From positions 1-64,000 of the forward strand of contig JAZQUU010000026.1 in NCBI GenBank assembly GCA_045631485.1: a stretch of 64,000 bases of DNA, given 5' to 3'. Numbering within the stretch: the stretch's first letter is position 1; every line of letters starts with the position of its first letter. The notes under the pieces are model-generated. The model was not told where the DNA came from, searched no databases, and worked only from the letters and a program-made list of their open reading frames with translations. Of the stretch, positions 23,766 through 31,765 are shown piece by piece. Position numbers and translations under genes: made by a program. This stretch comes from SIG452 sp045631485. Lineage in GTDB: Bacteria; Bacillota; Clostridia; UMGS1840.

Positions 23766-25744
23766 ATCGCATCCACCTCCGCAATAATTTGTCTGTTAGA
23801 GAAGCCCTGCAGGTCCATCGCACCGGAAGGACAAGTAACGGTACAAGCACCGCAACCCTGACACAGAGCGCTGTTTACCTGAGCAATTCTTCTGGTTTCA
23901 CGGATACCGTGATCATTTACTTCTTTATCAATATAAGTGATTGCACCGTAGGGACAAACATTTGCACACTGAGAACAACCATTACATAAAAGCTCATCCG
24001 GTTTTGCAGTACAGGGGTTGGTAGTCAGTTTGTCTTTTGCAAGTAAGCCGATAGCTTTTACTGCTGCCGCACCTGCCTGAGCAACGGTTTCGGGAATATC
24101 TTTGGGTCCCTGACATACGCCGGAGAGGAATACGCCAGCTGTGGGAGATTCCACGGGACGCAGTTTGGGATGTGCTTCGGTTAAGAAGTTATTGGTATCA
24201 ATACTTGCGGTCAGCATGGTTGCAATTTTACGAACGGAAGCTTCGGGTTCAATTGCAGTTGCCAACACAACCATATCTGCTTCTTTTAAAATCTGTTTGT
24301 TATCCAGTAAGTCGGAGCCCTGAACCAACAGTTTACCATTGGGCAGCGGAGCAACTTTACCAACCTGGCCTTTTACGTAATTTACGCCATATTCTTCCAC
24401 AGCGCGTCTGTAAAACTCATCGAAGTTCTTACCGGGGGTACGAACATCAATATAGAATACGGTTACGTTAACATCCGGATATTTATCACGGATTAACATT
24501 GCATGTTTTGCAGTGTACATACAACAGATTTTGGAGCAGTAGCTCTTACCTCTGTTATCAGCGCAACGGCTGCCCACACACTGAATGAATACCATTTCTT
24601 TGGGAGCTTTACCGTCGGACAGACGTTCTAAGTGACCTTTGGTAGGACCTGCAGCGTTCATAATACGTTCCAGTTCCAAAGAGGTGATAACGTCTTTGCT
24701 CTGATTGTATGCATATTCGTCGTAGTTATCTAATTTAATGGTATCAAAACCGGTTGCAACCACGATTGCACCGTATTTTTCGGTAACAATTTCGTCCTGC
24801 TGATTGTAGTCAATTGCGCCTGCCTGACAAACTTTTTCACAAACACCGCATTTGCCGGTTTTAAATTTGGTACAAGCTTCACGGTCAATCACCGGAACAT
24901 TGGGAATTGCCTGAGCGAAAGGAGTGTAGATTGCACTTCTGGTATTTAATCCGCGGTTAAATTCGTTTAAGGATTTTTTAGAAGGACATTTTTCCTGACA
25001 AACACCGCAACCGGTACATTTATCACTGTTAACACTTCTTGCTTTTTTACGGATATCTACGGTAAAGTCACCAACGAAACCGGTAACTTTATCTACTTCG
25101 GAGTAGGTGTAGATATTGATTTTTTCGTGTGCAGCCGCTTCCACCATTTTGGGAGTTAAGATACAAGCGGAACAGTCCAAAGTGGGGAACGTTTTATCCA
25201 ACTGAGACATTCTGCCGCCGATGGAAGGAGTTTTTTCCACGATATCAACTTCGTAGCCTGCGTCTGCAATATCAATAGCAGTCTGGATACCTGCGATACC
25301 GCCGCCGATTACCAATGCACGTTTGGTAACACGGCTTTCCCCTGCCTGCAAGGGAGTATTTAAGTTTACTTTTGCAACCGCTGCTCTTGCTAAGATAACA
25401 GCTTTTTGGGTTGCTTCTTCCATATCCTTATGAATCCAGGAACAATGTTCACGGATATTGGCAATTTCCACCATGTAAGGATTTAAACCTGCACGTTCAG
25501 CTGCTTTTCTGAAAGTAGCTTCATGCATACGGGGAGAACAGGAACAAACAACAACACCTGTTAAATGATGTTCTTTCACAGCTTCCAAGATTTTCATCTG
25601 GCCTGCTTCGGAACACATATAAGGATAATCTTCAGCGTGACAAACGCCGGGTTCCTTTCTGATTGTTTCAACAACTTTTTTTACATCTACCGTTGCGGCA
25701 ATGTTGGATCCGCAATGACAAACAAAAACACCAATTCTTTGCAT
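23756..25744 (-). CDS. hdrA: heterodisulfide reductase subunit A-like bifurcating flavoprotein
   Basis: HdrA is the electron-bifurcating FAD subunit of Hdr complexes. The 662-residue protein has the N-terminal cluster domain (VFVCHCGSNI, VCSCSPRMHEATFRKAAE), the thioredoxin-reductase-type FAD fold with LVIGGGIAGIQTAIDIADAG, the CSAC segment in PTLDCSACILTPKM, an internal ferredoxin pair (CTGCGVCQEKCP and TGKCGVCEKVC), and a C-terminal 2x[4Fe-4S] ferredoxin (CNGCSQCANVCP, CQGCGACTVTCP) that would reduce free ferredoxin. The ATG at 25744 is favoured over GTG 25753, which directly abuts hdrC. Full length means bifurcation is chemically possible. Confidence 0.92.
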   Translation of the reverse strand: MQRIGVFVCHCGSNIAATVDVKKVVETIRKEPGVCHAEDYPYMCSEAGQMKILEAVKEHHLTGVVVCSCSPRMHEATFRKAAERAGLNPYMVEIANIREHCSWIHKDMEEATQKAVILARAAVAKVNLNTPLQAGESRVTKRALVIGGGIAGIQTAIDIADAGYEVDIVEKTPSIGGRMSQLDKTFPTLDCSACILTPKMVEAAAHEKINIYTYSEVDKVTGFVGDFTVDIRKKARSVNSDKCTGCGVCQEKCPSKKSLNEFNRGLNTRSAIYTPFAQAIPNVPVIDREACTKFKTGKCGVCEKVCQAGAIDYNQQDEIVTEKYGAIVVATGFDTIKLDNYDEYAYNQSKDVITSLELERIMNAAGPTKGHLERLSDGKAPKEMVFIQCVGSRCADNRGKSYCSKICCMYTAKHAMLIRDKYPDVNVTVFYIDVRTPGKNFDEFYRRAVEEYGVNYVKGQVGKVAPLPNGKLLVQGSDLLDNKQILKEADMVVLATAIEPEASVRKIATMLTASIDTNNFLTEAHPKLRPVESPTAGVFLSGVCQGPKDIPETVAQAGAAAVKAIGLLAKDKLTTNPCTAKPDELLCNGCSQCANVCPYGAITYIDKEVNDHGIRETRRIAQVNSALCQGCGACTVTCPSGAMDLQGFSNRQIIAEVDAICR

Positions 25745-25753
25745 ACTACTCAC

Positions 25754-26140
25754 CTACCTCTTATATCTTCTGAATGCACTTACCAACAACTGCTGAGGAA
25801 GTTCTTCGTCTAATAACTGGGGAATCTCATCTGCAAGCAGATAATCTCCACCGCGTTCCCGAACAACCAGCTGACGTGCAGCGTCAATCAATTTTCCGGG
25901 TTTTACATCTCTGGGGCAACGTTCTACACACGCAAAGCAGGATAAGCATTTCCATAAGGATTTGGACGCCGCCAACGCTTCGATTTCACCACTCTGCACG
26001 TAGGATACGAACTGATGGGGTTTGATATCCATTTCATTGTATGAAGGACAAGTTGCGGAGCATTTACCGCATTTCATACATTTATAAGGATTCACACCGC
26101 TGATTTCTTTGATTTTTTCGGCATTGTTTCTATGACTCAC
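25754..26140 (-). CDS. hdrC: heterodisulfide reductase subunit C-like ferredoxin
   Basis: A 128-residue ferredoxin with two [4Fe-4S] motifs, CMKCGKCSATCPSYNEMDIKP and CLSCFACVERCPRDVKPGKL. It links HdrA to the HdrB active site. The start is a GTG whose G is shared with the hdrB stop codon (TAGTG), giving tight translational coupling. The C-terminal 30 residues, LLADEIPQLLDEELPQQLL, are longer and more acidic than in short HdrC proteins and may dock a partner. Confidence 0.9.
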   Translation of the reverse strand: MSHRNNAEKIKEISGVNPYKCMKCGKCSATCPSYNEMDIKPHQFVSYVQSGEIEALAASKSLWKCLSCFACVERCPRDVKPGKLIDAARQLVVRERGGDYLLADEIPQLLDEELPQQLLVSAFRRYKR

Positions 26141-26931
26141 TATTCACACGCCTCCTCTTTGATTCCAAGAGCTTCTGCTAAAAGCTCGGTGAAATAATAT
26201 ACGGGTAAATCTTTGTTAGATTTATTTAAGTTATACATACAGAGCGGACAAGCGGTGATGAGGCAATCTGCGCCAAAACCTTTTGCACTCTCGGAAATGG
26301 TATCACACATATTTTTTGCCATTTCTTTTTCTTTTAAGGAAATGTAACCGCCGCAACATTCGTTCCGATAGGGATACACAACCGGATCTGCACCTAATGC
26401 ACGGATGAAATCTTCCATAATTTTGGGATTTTCCGGATTGTCAAACGCCATCACACTGCCGGGACGGAGCAATAAACAACCGTAGTATGCACCGATTTTT
26501 CTGCCGGTTAAGGGATTGGTTACTTTTTCTTTTAAAGCATCAAATCCGATTTTATCTCTTAAAACCTCCAGATAATGAAGCACAGTGGTTTCACCGCCGT
26601 AGGGTTCGGATAAATTCATATAGTTGTTGGCACGGTTTCTGATATCTTCCACGTTTTTCATATCGTCATTCACGCGTTTTAACACATGATGACAAGCGGA
26701 ACAAACGGTTACCAGCTCCTGAGCTTTTTCTTTGGCATCGTTTAATGCACGAACGGAAGAAAGCTTGGTAGCAATCTCATCACTGCCCAACGGATAAACA
26801 CCGCCGCAGCACTGCCAGTTTTCGATTTCTTCTAAGGTGAAGCCAAGAACTTCTGCGCATTTTCTTGCGTAATCGTCCAGAGACTTTGCTTTGTTTTTCA
26901 AAGTACATCCGGGATAGTAACTATACTTCAT
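26140..26931 (-). CDS. hdrB: heterodisulfide reductase subunit B-like CCG protein
   Basis: A 263-residue protein with two complete CCG domains: C9, C41-C42, C77, C80 and C152, C192-C193, C228, C231. In methanogen HdrB these hold the noncubane [4Fe-4S] clusters that cleave disulfides. All ligands are intact, so this is a catalytic or electron-delivering HdrB, not a relic. Bacteria lack CoM-S-S-CoB, so the natural substrate must be another disulfide, or the clusters simply pass electrons to FrdB. It is the first gene of the operon. Confidence 0.92.
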   Translation of the reverse strand: MKYSYYPGCTLKNKAKSLDDYARKCAEVLGFTLEEIENWQCCGGVYPLGSDEIATKLSSVRALNDAKEKAQELVTVCSACHHVLKRVNDDMKNVEDIRNRANNYMNLSEPYGGETTVLHYLEVLRDKIGFDALKEKVTNPLTGRKIGAYYGCLLLRPGSVMAFDNPENPKIMEDFIRALGADPVVYPYRNECCGGYISLKEKEMAKNMCDTISESAKGFGADCLITACPLCMYNLNKSNKDLPVYYFTELLAEALGIKEEACE

Positions 26932-27012
26932 ACTAAGAGATTCCTTTCTTTTTCTTATCTTAGGTTTATTAATTACAAATGTTAAATCGGTTATAAAATA
27001 CCTATGCTCACA

Positions 27013-27030
27013 TTGTTAAAAAAATAACAA
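27013..27030. promoter_or_regulatory. putative Rex operator
   Basis: TTGTTAAAAAAATAACAA is an 18-base palindrome that matches the Rex consensus TTGTTAAnnnnTTAACAA at all but one of the 14 fixed positions. It lies 34-51 bases downstream of the predicted hdrB start point and overlaps TTAACA, a possible -35 of a second promoter. Rex senses the NADH/NAD+ ratio and represses NADH-reoxidising genes. No rex gene is in the window. Confidence 0.6.
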
Positions 27031-27069
27031 AGGTGCATACATAAACAAAAGCATAAAATAACCTATAAC

Positions 27070-27098
27070 ATTGTAGCATAAACTTCTTGATTTTACAA
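27070..27098 (-). promoter_or_regulatory. promoter of the Hdr-Flx-Frd operon
   Basis: TTGTAA (27093-27098), 17 bases, TACAAT (27070-27075) on the minus strand, leaving a leader of about 130 bases that includes the Rex-like site. Confidence 0.65.
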
Positions 27099-27218
27099 GC
27101 TTTTTTTCATATTTTTTTTACTTTTTTTCATTTTTCGATATTTTGCACAATTTCACACAAACCAAGCCCTTGGAATTTGATAAAATGAATATCAAAAGAA
27201 CCCGATAATAAACAATAA

Positions 27219-27259
27219 AAAAATACGCTTTCCTATTGTTCTGAGAAAGCGTATTTCTT
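27219..27259 (-). terminator. terminator of the second NSS symporter gene
   Basis: AAATACGCTTTC pairs with GAAAGCGTATTT around a 12-base loop, seven bases after the stop at 27266. Confidence 0.85.
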
Positions 27260-27265
27260 ATTATG

Positions 27266-28624
27266 TTAGATAGAGAATATACCGAATGCGCTCATTACTG
27301 AAGTTACTAAAATTAAAACGATAAAAATGGGTGCTACGTATTTAATCATCACTTCAAATAATTTTTTGCGTTTGAAAGGACCGGTCAATTCCACTTCTTC
27401 GGTTACAATTTTCGGCTTTACAATATAACCGATAAAAATACAAGTCAACAATGCTACAATGGGCATAATCACGCTATTGCTGATGAAATCGCAGAAATCC
27501 AGGAATTCCATACCGATTATTTTAAACCAGCTCCACACGTTGCTTCCCAGAGCGGACGGAATCCCCAGTAACAGAGAAACAACAAATACAACAACGCAAG
27601 CAGTCAAACGTTTCATTTTTAATTTATCGCAAACAATAGATACCACAGTTTCCATTAAGGAAATAGAAGAAGTCAATGCCGCAAATAAAACCATTAAGAA
27701 GAATGCACCGCCCACAAAGCCGCCAAAAGGCATTGTCTGAAACACTTTGGGGAGTGTGATAAACATGAGTCCGGGACCCGCATTAATCTGAGAAGCATCT
27801 CCGCCGGAGAATGCAAAAACCGCAGGTACAACCATCATACCGGCAATAAAAGCAATCCCGGTATCAAAAAACTCAATCTGAGAAACAGAAGATTCTAAGT
27901 TTACATCTTTTTTCATATAGGAACCGTATGTAATCATAATCCCCATTGCCAAAGACATTGAGTAGAACAACTGCCCCATTGCCGCCAATACGGTGGTTAC
28001 GGAGAAATTAGCAAAATTAGGTGTGATATAATACCAAAAACCTGCCATTGCTCCGGGCATAAACAACGAATAAATTGCGATCGTAATTGAAAGGATGATC
28101 AAGATAGGCATCATCACTTTACTAACCTTTTCAATCCCTTTATTTACCCCGCACATTACAATCAAAGCGGTAACTGCAATAAATAAGAAGAACCAACATA
28201 CGGATTCTGTGGATGCTCCGATGAAATTCAAGAAGTATCCGTCCCCCGCTGCCTGAGCCATTCCACCGGTCATAAATGCCCACAAATACTTGGTTACCCA
28301 ACCACCTATTACGGAATAGTACGGTAAGATAATCACCGGAACAATTGCTGCCAGATAGCCGATGAAACTATATTTTTTATTTAAACTGCGAAATGCTCCG
28401 ATTGCACTGAGACCGGTTTTTCTGCCGATTGCAATTTCCGCAGTCATCAAAGCAAAGCCGAATGTGATAGCTAAAATAATATACACCAGTAAAAAAATAC
28501 CACCGCCGTACTTCGCAGCAAGATACGGAAATCTCCAAATGTTACCGAGCCCCACTGCAGAACCTGCAGCAGCCATTACAAATCCCAGTTTCCCGGTAAA
28601 ACTGCTTCTGTTTTCGTTTGCCAT
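27266..28624 (-). CDS. neurotransmitter:sodium symporter (NSS/SNF) family transporter, second copy
   Basis: A 452-residue sodium-coupled carrier in the cytoplasmic membrane. The helix 1 signature GFVMAAAGSAVGLGNIWRFPYLAAKYGGG matches LeuT-type amino acid symporters closely, and helix 6 reads YSMSLAMGIMITYGSYM. It is only distantly similar to the copy at 13802-15169, so this is not a recent duplication. It has its own consensus promoter and terminator and is transcribed alone. Substrate is probably an amino acid; I cannot say which. Confidence 0.92.
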   Translation of the reverse strand: MANENRSSFTGKLGFVMAAAGSAVGLGNIWRFPYLAAKYGGGIFLLVYIILAITFGFALMTAEIAIGRKTGLSAIGAFRSLNKKYSFIGYLAAIVPVIILPYYSVIGGWVTKYLWAFMTGGMAQAAGDGYFLNFIGASTESVCWFFLFIAVTALIVMCGVNKGIEKVSKVMMPILIILSITIAIYSLFMPGAMAGFWYYITPNFANFSVTTVLAAMGQLFYSMSLAMGIMITYGSYMKKDVNLESSVSQIEFFDTGIAFIAGMMVVPAVFAFSGGDASQINAGPGLMFITLPKVFQTMPFGGFVGGAFFLMVLFAALTSSISLMETVVSIVCDKLKMKRLTACVVVFVVSLLLGIPSALGSNVWSWFKIIGMEFLDFCDFISNSVIMPIVALLTCIFIGYIVKPKIVTEEVELTGPFKRKKLFEVMIKYVAPIFIVLILVTSVMSAFGIFSI

Positions 28625-28670
28625 AAGCCATATTCTCCTATTCGCAATTCATTTGAATGATAACTATTGT

Positions 28671-28699
28671 ATTATACACTATTCGCCATTTTTTGTCAA
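28671..28699 (-). promoter_or_regulatory. consensus promoter of the second NSS gene
   Basis: TTGACA (28694-28699), 17 bases, TATAAT (28671-28676) on the minus strand. Confidence 0.9.
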
Positions 28700-28855
28700 C
28701 TGATATTTTTATGATATTTTTGAATGTTTTCGTCAAATCGTGCAATAAATCAAAATAATTTTTATTATTTTTTGTAGTTTTTTGTTGTTTTTTTGAAAAA
28801 ATTATGATATACTGTTCACAGAATCTTCACAATTATGATAAAGAGGTATCTACAC

Positions 28856-29710
28856 ATGGGAAAAAAAGAAGGAAGAAGAATCAAAAGCAGAGCGCCGATG
28901 GATTCGATTATGCCGTTTATTATGCCAACCCGTAACGACTCTGCCAACAGTTTTTCTTCATCCATTGAAATCACCAACAGCGAACAGTATATCCGCAGAA
29001 AAAGAGAAGAAGGTTTGGCAGGCTTTGGCATGATGCACGTATTTATGGCTGCGTATGTTCGTGTGGTATCCGAATTACCCGGACTGAACCGTTTTATCCG
29101 AGGACAACGTTTGTATGCCAGAAACGGAATCGAAATCTGCTTAACGATTAAAAAAGAAATGCAACTGAATGCCCAGGAAACCGTTGTGAAACTGTTCCTT
29201 ACACCGGCTGATACTGCGGATACTATTTATGAAAAATTAAAAGTATTGCTGGAAGAAAACCGTCAGGAAGGCGACCAAAATGATATGGATGCCACCGTAA
29301 GAATCCTGATGAAAATTCCCCGCATCTTCTTAAAATTTGTGGTATGGTTATTAAAGGTATTGGATTACTATAAACTGCTCCCCCGTTTTTTAACCAAGTT
29401 AAGTCCTTTTCACGGTTCTTTGTTTATTACCAACTTAGGTTCTTTGGGTATTCCTCCCGTTCGTCATCATTTATATGAATTCGGAAACTTACCCCTATTC
29501 CTTGCTATCGGTAAAAAATACAGCAAATACGAAGTCAATAAACTGGGAGAAACCGAAAAGAAACGCTATATTGATTTTATTCTGACCTCAGACGAAAGAA
29601 TTTGTGACGGACATTATTTCTCCAGAGGCTTCAAAAAGCTGCAACGCTTACTGGAACATCCGGATGAACTTGATTTTGCTCCGGCAACCATTACCGAGGA
29701 TATCCGATAA
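28856..29710 (+). CDS. E2-type (2-oxo acid dehydrogenase acyltransferase-like) protein lacking the catalytic His
   Basis: A 284-residue protein resembling only the C-terminal catalytic domain of dihydrolipoyl acyltransferases; there is no lipoyl or peripheral-binding domain. FGMMHVFMAAYVRVVSELPGLNRFI near the N-terminus and FHGSLFITNLGSLGIPPVRHHLYEFGNLPLFLAIGK are the fold's core strands. The active-site motif, normally DHRxxDG, reads DERICDG: Glu247 replaces the catalytic His while Asp251-Gly252 remain. ATG 28856 is chosen because AGAGG lies nine bases upstream; ATG 28835 has no site. It stands alone, away from any dehydrogenase E1 or E3. Function unknown; perhaps a trimeric scaffold or an altered acyltransferase. 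Confidence 0.72.
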   Translation: MGKKEGRRIKSRAPMDSIMPFIMPTRNDSANSFSSSIEITNSEQYIRRKREEGLAGFGMMHVFMAAYVRVVSELPGLNRFIRGQRLYARNGIEICLTIKKEMQLNAQETVVKLFLTPADTADTIYEKLKVLLEENRQEGDQNDMDATVRILMKIPRIFLKFVVWLLKVLDYYKLLPRFLTKLSPFHGSLFITNLGSLGIPPVRHHLYEFGNLPLFLAIGKKYSKYEVNKLGETEKKRYIDFILTSDERICDGHYFSRGFKKLQRLLEHPDELDFAPATITEDIR

Positions 29711-29712
29711 GT

Positions 29713-29752
29713 AAAAATGCTATTAACACAAAAAGTGTTAATAGCATTTTTT
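29713..29752. terminator. bidirectional terminator
   Basis: A 17-bp stem, AAAAATGCTATTAACAC (29713-29729) with its complement at 29735-29751, lies between the convergent E2-like and EamA genes. Confidence 0.9.
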
Positions 29753-29758
29753 ATGTGA

Positions 29759-30694
29759 TTAAGATGTTTTTTTCCAGAAGGAATAGTTCAACAAAAAAAT
29801 TCCGATACTTACCAATACTAAGGCGCCGTATAATCTAACGGGAGAAACTCCAATCTGTTCCGTTAAAATCAATTGAGATAACATTACGCCAAACACGGGA
29901 ATCATAAAGCCGTACACTGCCACCTTGGAAAGCGGATTATGTTTTAATAAAACTCCCCACAAGGAATATGCCACCGCAGATAAAAACGCCAGATATAACA
30001 GAATACTCCAGGACGCTACTCCCGAAACAATCACCATACCTCCCGACAGCAACCCAATCAAAATCATCAGAAGTCCGCCAATCATAAACTGATAACCGCT
30101 GATAACGAGCGGTTCTTCCGAAGCCGAATACCGTTTTATCAGGGAAGCGGAAATCCCATACGCAACTGTGGAGAGCAATACAAAACCATCCCCAATGAAG
30201 TTCATCTTCCAATCCAAACCGTCAAAATGAACGAACAGGATTCCCAAAAAACCAATGATACAAGCAATAATCGTGCGAATCGTCAATTTTTCCGAACGGA
30301 AAATCAAGGTAGCAATTAAAATTGCGGTAAAACTGCCGCACCCTGTACTAATCGTTGCTTTCACCGCCGTTGTGTTGGCAACGCCAATATAAAAAAGCAC
30401 ATACTGAATCACTGTTTGAAACATTGCAACCCAAGTGATTTTCCCAAGATTCTGCAGTTTGGGAACCAACAACTTTCTACCGGTAACACTTCCCCATAAA
30501 ACAACCATAGCACCTGCCAGAAAGAAACGAATTCCGGCAAACAACATGGTAGACGCTGTGTTGTTTTCGGGAATCATCATGGGAGTTCCCATTTTAATCA
30601 TCGGTGTGGCACTCCCCCACAATGCACAACAAAAGCAGGCAAGCACCGCCACAATAGCAGAATTGGTTAATATCGATTGATTTTTATTCTTCAT
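29759..30694 (-). CDS. EamA/DMT-family transporter
   Basis: A 311-residue membrane protein of the drug/metabolite transporter superfamily with ten predicted helices in two EamA repeats. FCCALWGSATPMIK opens the first repeat and VLLSTVAYGISASLIKRYS the second. GAGGAAA lies four bases before ATG 30694, whereas the in-frame start at 30730 abuts the previous stop and has no site. Family members export amino acids, purines or other metabolites; this one cannot be assigned. It follows a small membrane protein gene in the same operon. Confidence 0.88.
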   Translation of the reverse strand: MKNKNQSILTNSAIVAVLACFCCALWGSATPMIKMGTPMMIPENNTASTMLFAGIRFFLAGAMVVLWGSVTGRKLLVPKLQNLGKITWVAMFQTVIQYVLFYIGVANTTAVKATISTGCGSFTAILIATLIFRSEKLTIRTIIACIIGFLGILFVHFDGLDWKMNFIGDGFVLLSTVAYGISASLIKRYSASEEPLVISGYQFMIGGLLMILIGLLSGGMVIVSGVASWSILLYLAFLSAVAYSLWGVLLKHNPLSKVAVYGFMIPVFGVMLSQLILTEQIGVSPVRLYGALVLVSIGIFLLNYSFWKKTS

Positions 30695-30730
30695 AAGGTT
30701 TCCTCTAATTTTCGTAAATGAATTTTCCAT

Positions 30731-30961
30731 TTAGACGCTATCAGTATTTTCTTTTGTAAAGAAAAATTTCAAGAACAGATACAGTCCGTAAAATATATAA
30801 TAGTATAAAGCTAAAAAAAGAATGAACAACAATTTTATAAAATAATACAACAGACATAAAAGTTGATAACAAGCTCTACTCATTCCGCGGTATCGGTTGT
30901 ATGTTAACCGTTCGGGTAATCTGTATGACCAATCCTCTTTTATCGTTTCTGTGAAAGACAT
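30731..30961 (-). CDS. small membrane protein
   Basis: A 76-residue protein starting MSFTETIKEDWSYRLPERL, with AGGAGG eight bases before ATG 30961. Residues 28-70 are strongly hydrophobic and aromatic (CLLYYFIKLLFILFLALYYYIFYGLYLFLKFF), predicting one long or two closely spaced helices. The N-terminus is soluble and charged. No family is recognised. Its stop lies 36 bases before the EamA start, so the two are probably co-transcribed and it may be an accessory subunit. Confidence 0.65.
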   Translation of the reverse strand: MSFTETIKEDWSYRLPERLTYNRYRGMSRACYQLLCLLYYFIKLLFILFLALYYYIFYGLYLFLKFFFTKENTDSV

Positions 30962-31079
30962 TTTATTTTCCTCCTGCAAAATTCCAATAAAATTCTATCA
31001 AAAAGATTGTACGATAAACTGTACTGTGTTTTTTTCAATTTCGGCTTTCGTTATACAAGAAAGAAAAGCTTTGGATGCA

Positions 31080-31428
31080 TCTTATGTTTTAACATCTTTA
31101 AAATAACTTCTTTTAGCAAATTCAAAACCATCCTTTTTGTCCTCATTAGAAGTTAAAACCATTCCTTTTTATAACTTCTTCCTTTGCATATTCCAAGCTA
31201 TCCACTTGTTCTCTTTTTCGTTTCACTAAATCGGAAATAAAAAAATCGGGACTTGTTTTATCTGCATTTGCATAAGACGCCGTTATAACAAATCTACAGT
31301 TCCCATCATAGAAATGAAACGCACATGACCTTTTTATTTCGTCAAGAAAAACATACATCTCTTCGGTTAAGTTTCCATTTTCTCTCAAATCCTTTTGGAT
31401 TGAAAATAAGTAAAACCATCTCTTAATT
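31080..31428 (-). pseudogene. disrupted small gene, remnant
   Basis: ATG 31435-31433 region on the minus strand, after GGAGAGACAGAA, begins MKKLRDGFTYFQS and stops within 17 codons. A one-base shift would join it to the frame that reads KDLRENGNLTEEMYVFLDEIKRS and runs to 31146. Directly beyond the stop, another short frame reads EDKKDGFEFAKRSYFKDVKT, echoing the end of the first (EYAKEEVIKRNGFNF). This looks like frame-broken, partly duplicated coding sequence. No family is recognised. A genuine 80-residue protein starting at TTG 31388 is the alternative, but no ribosome site precedes it. Confidence 0.4.
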
Positions 31429-31465
31429 TTTTCATTTCTGTCTCTCCATTTTTAACAAATCAAAT

Positions 31466-31653
31466 TGCCTTTTATGCTACCCGTAGTGCGATTTCTTCGC
31501 AGAGCGATATCCCATGCAAAAGGCAGTAGTGCAGCCATTGTAGGGTTCGGCGGTTTCCGACGAACCGAGTGCTGTTTCGGAACATCCTAAAAGCTATTCC
31601 CTACATCCCACCTCGTCCGAGTTGCTCCGCCACCGTTCCGTCAAGGGAAGGCT
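31466..31653. repeat. cluster of palindromic elements
   Basis: Three nested units: TGCCTTTTATGC/GCAAAAGGCA (31466-31477 and 31516-31525), TGTAGGG/CCCTACA (31539-31545 and 31599-31605) enclosing a GGTTCG/CGAACC stem, and a GC-rich unit at 31609-31653 containing CTTCCCTTGACGGAA. They are of the same general kinds as the elements at 2978-3190. Confidence 0.6.
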
Positions 31654-31716
31654 CAGAAGGATTTCATTTATTATATCACGAAAAACGGAAATTGGCAAGT
31701 AGGTTTCTCAAAATAC

Positions 31717-31752
31717 AAAAAAGGTGTCTTCCAATCAGAAGACACCTTTTTT
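31717..31752 (-). terminator. terminator of gap
   Basis: AAAAAAGGTGTCTTC (31717-31731) pairs with GAAGACACCTTTTTT (31738-31752) with a six-base loop. Confidence 0.92.
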
Positions 31753-31765
31753 CGCATAAGGATTA

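Larger units (their letters stand above)
30980..31765. other. gene-poor stretch: remnant ORFs, palindromes, gap terminator
   Basis: Between the small membrane gene and gap there is no convincing complete gene. It holds a decayed minus-strand coding remnant (31080-31440), two kinds of palindromic element (31466-31653) and the gap terminator (31717-31752). Confidence 0.7.
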
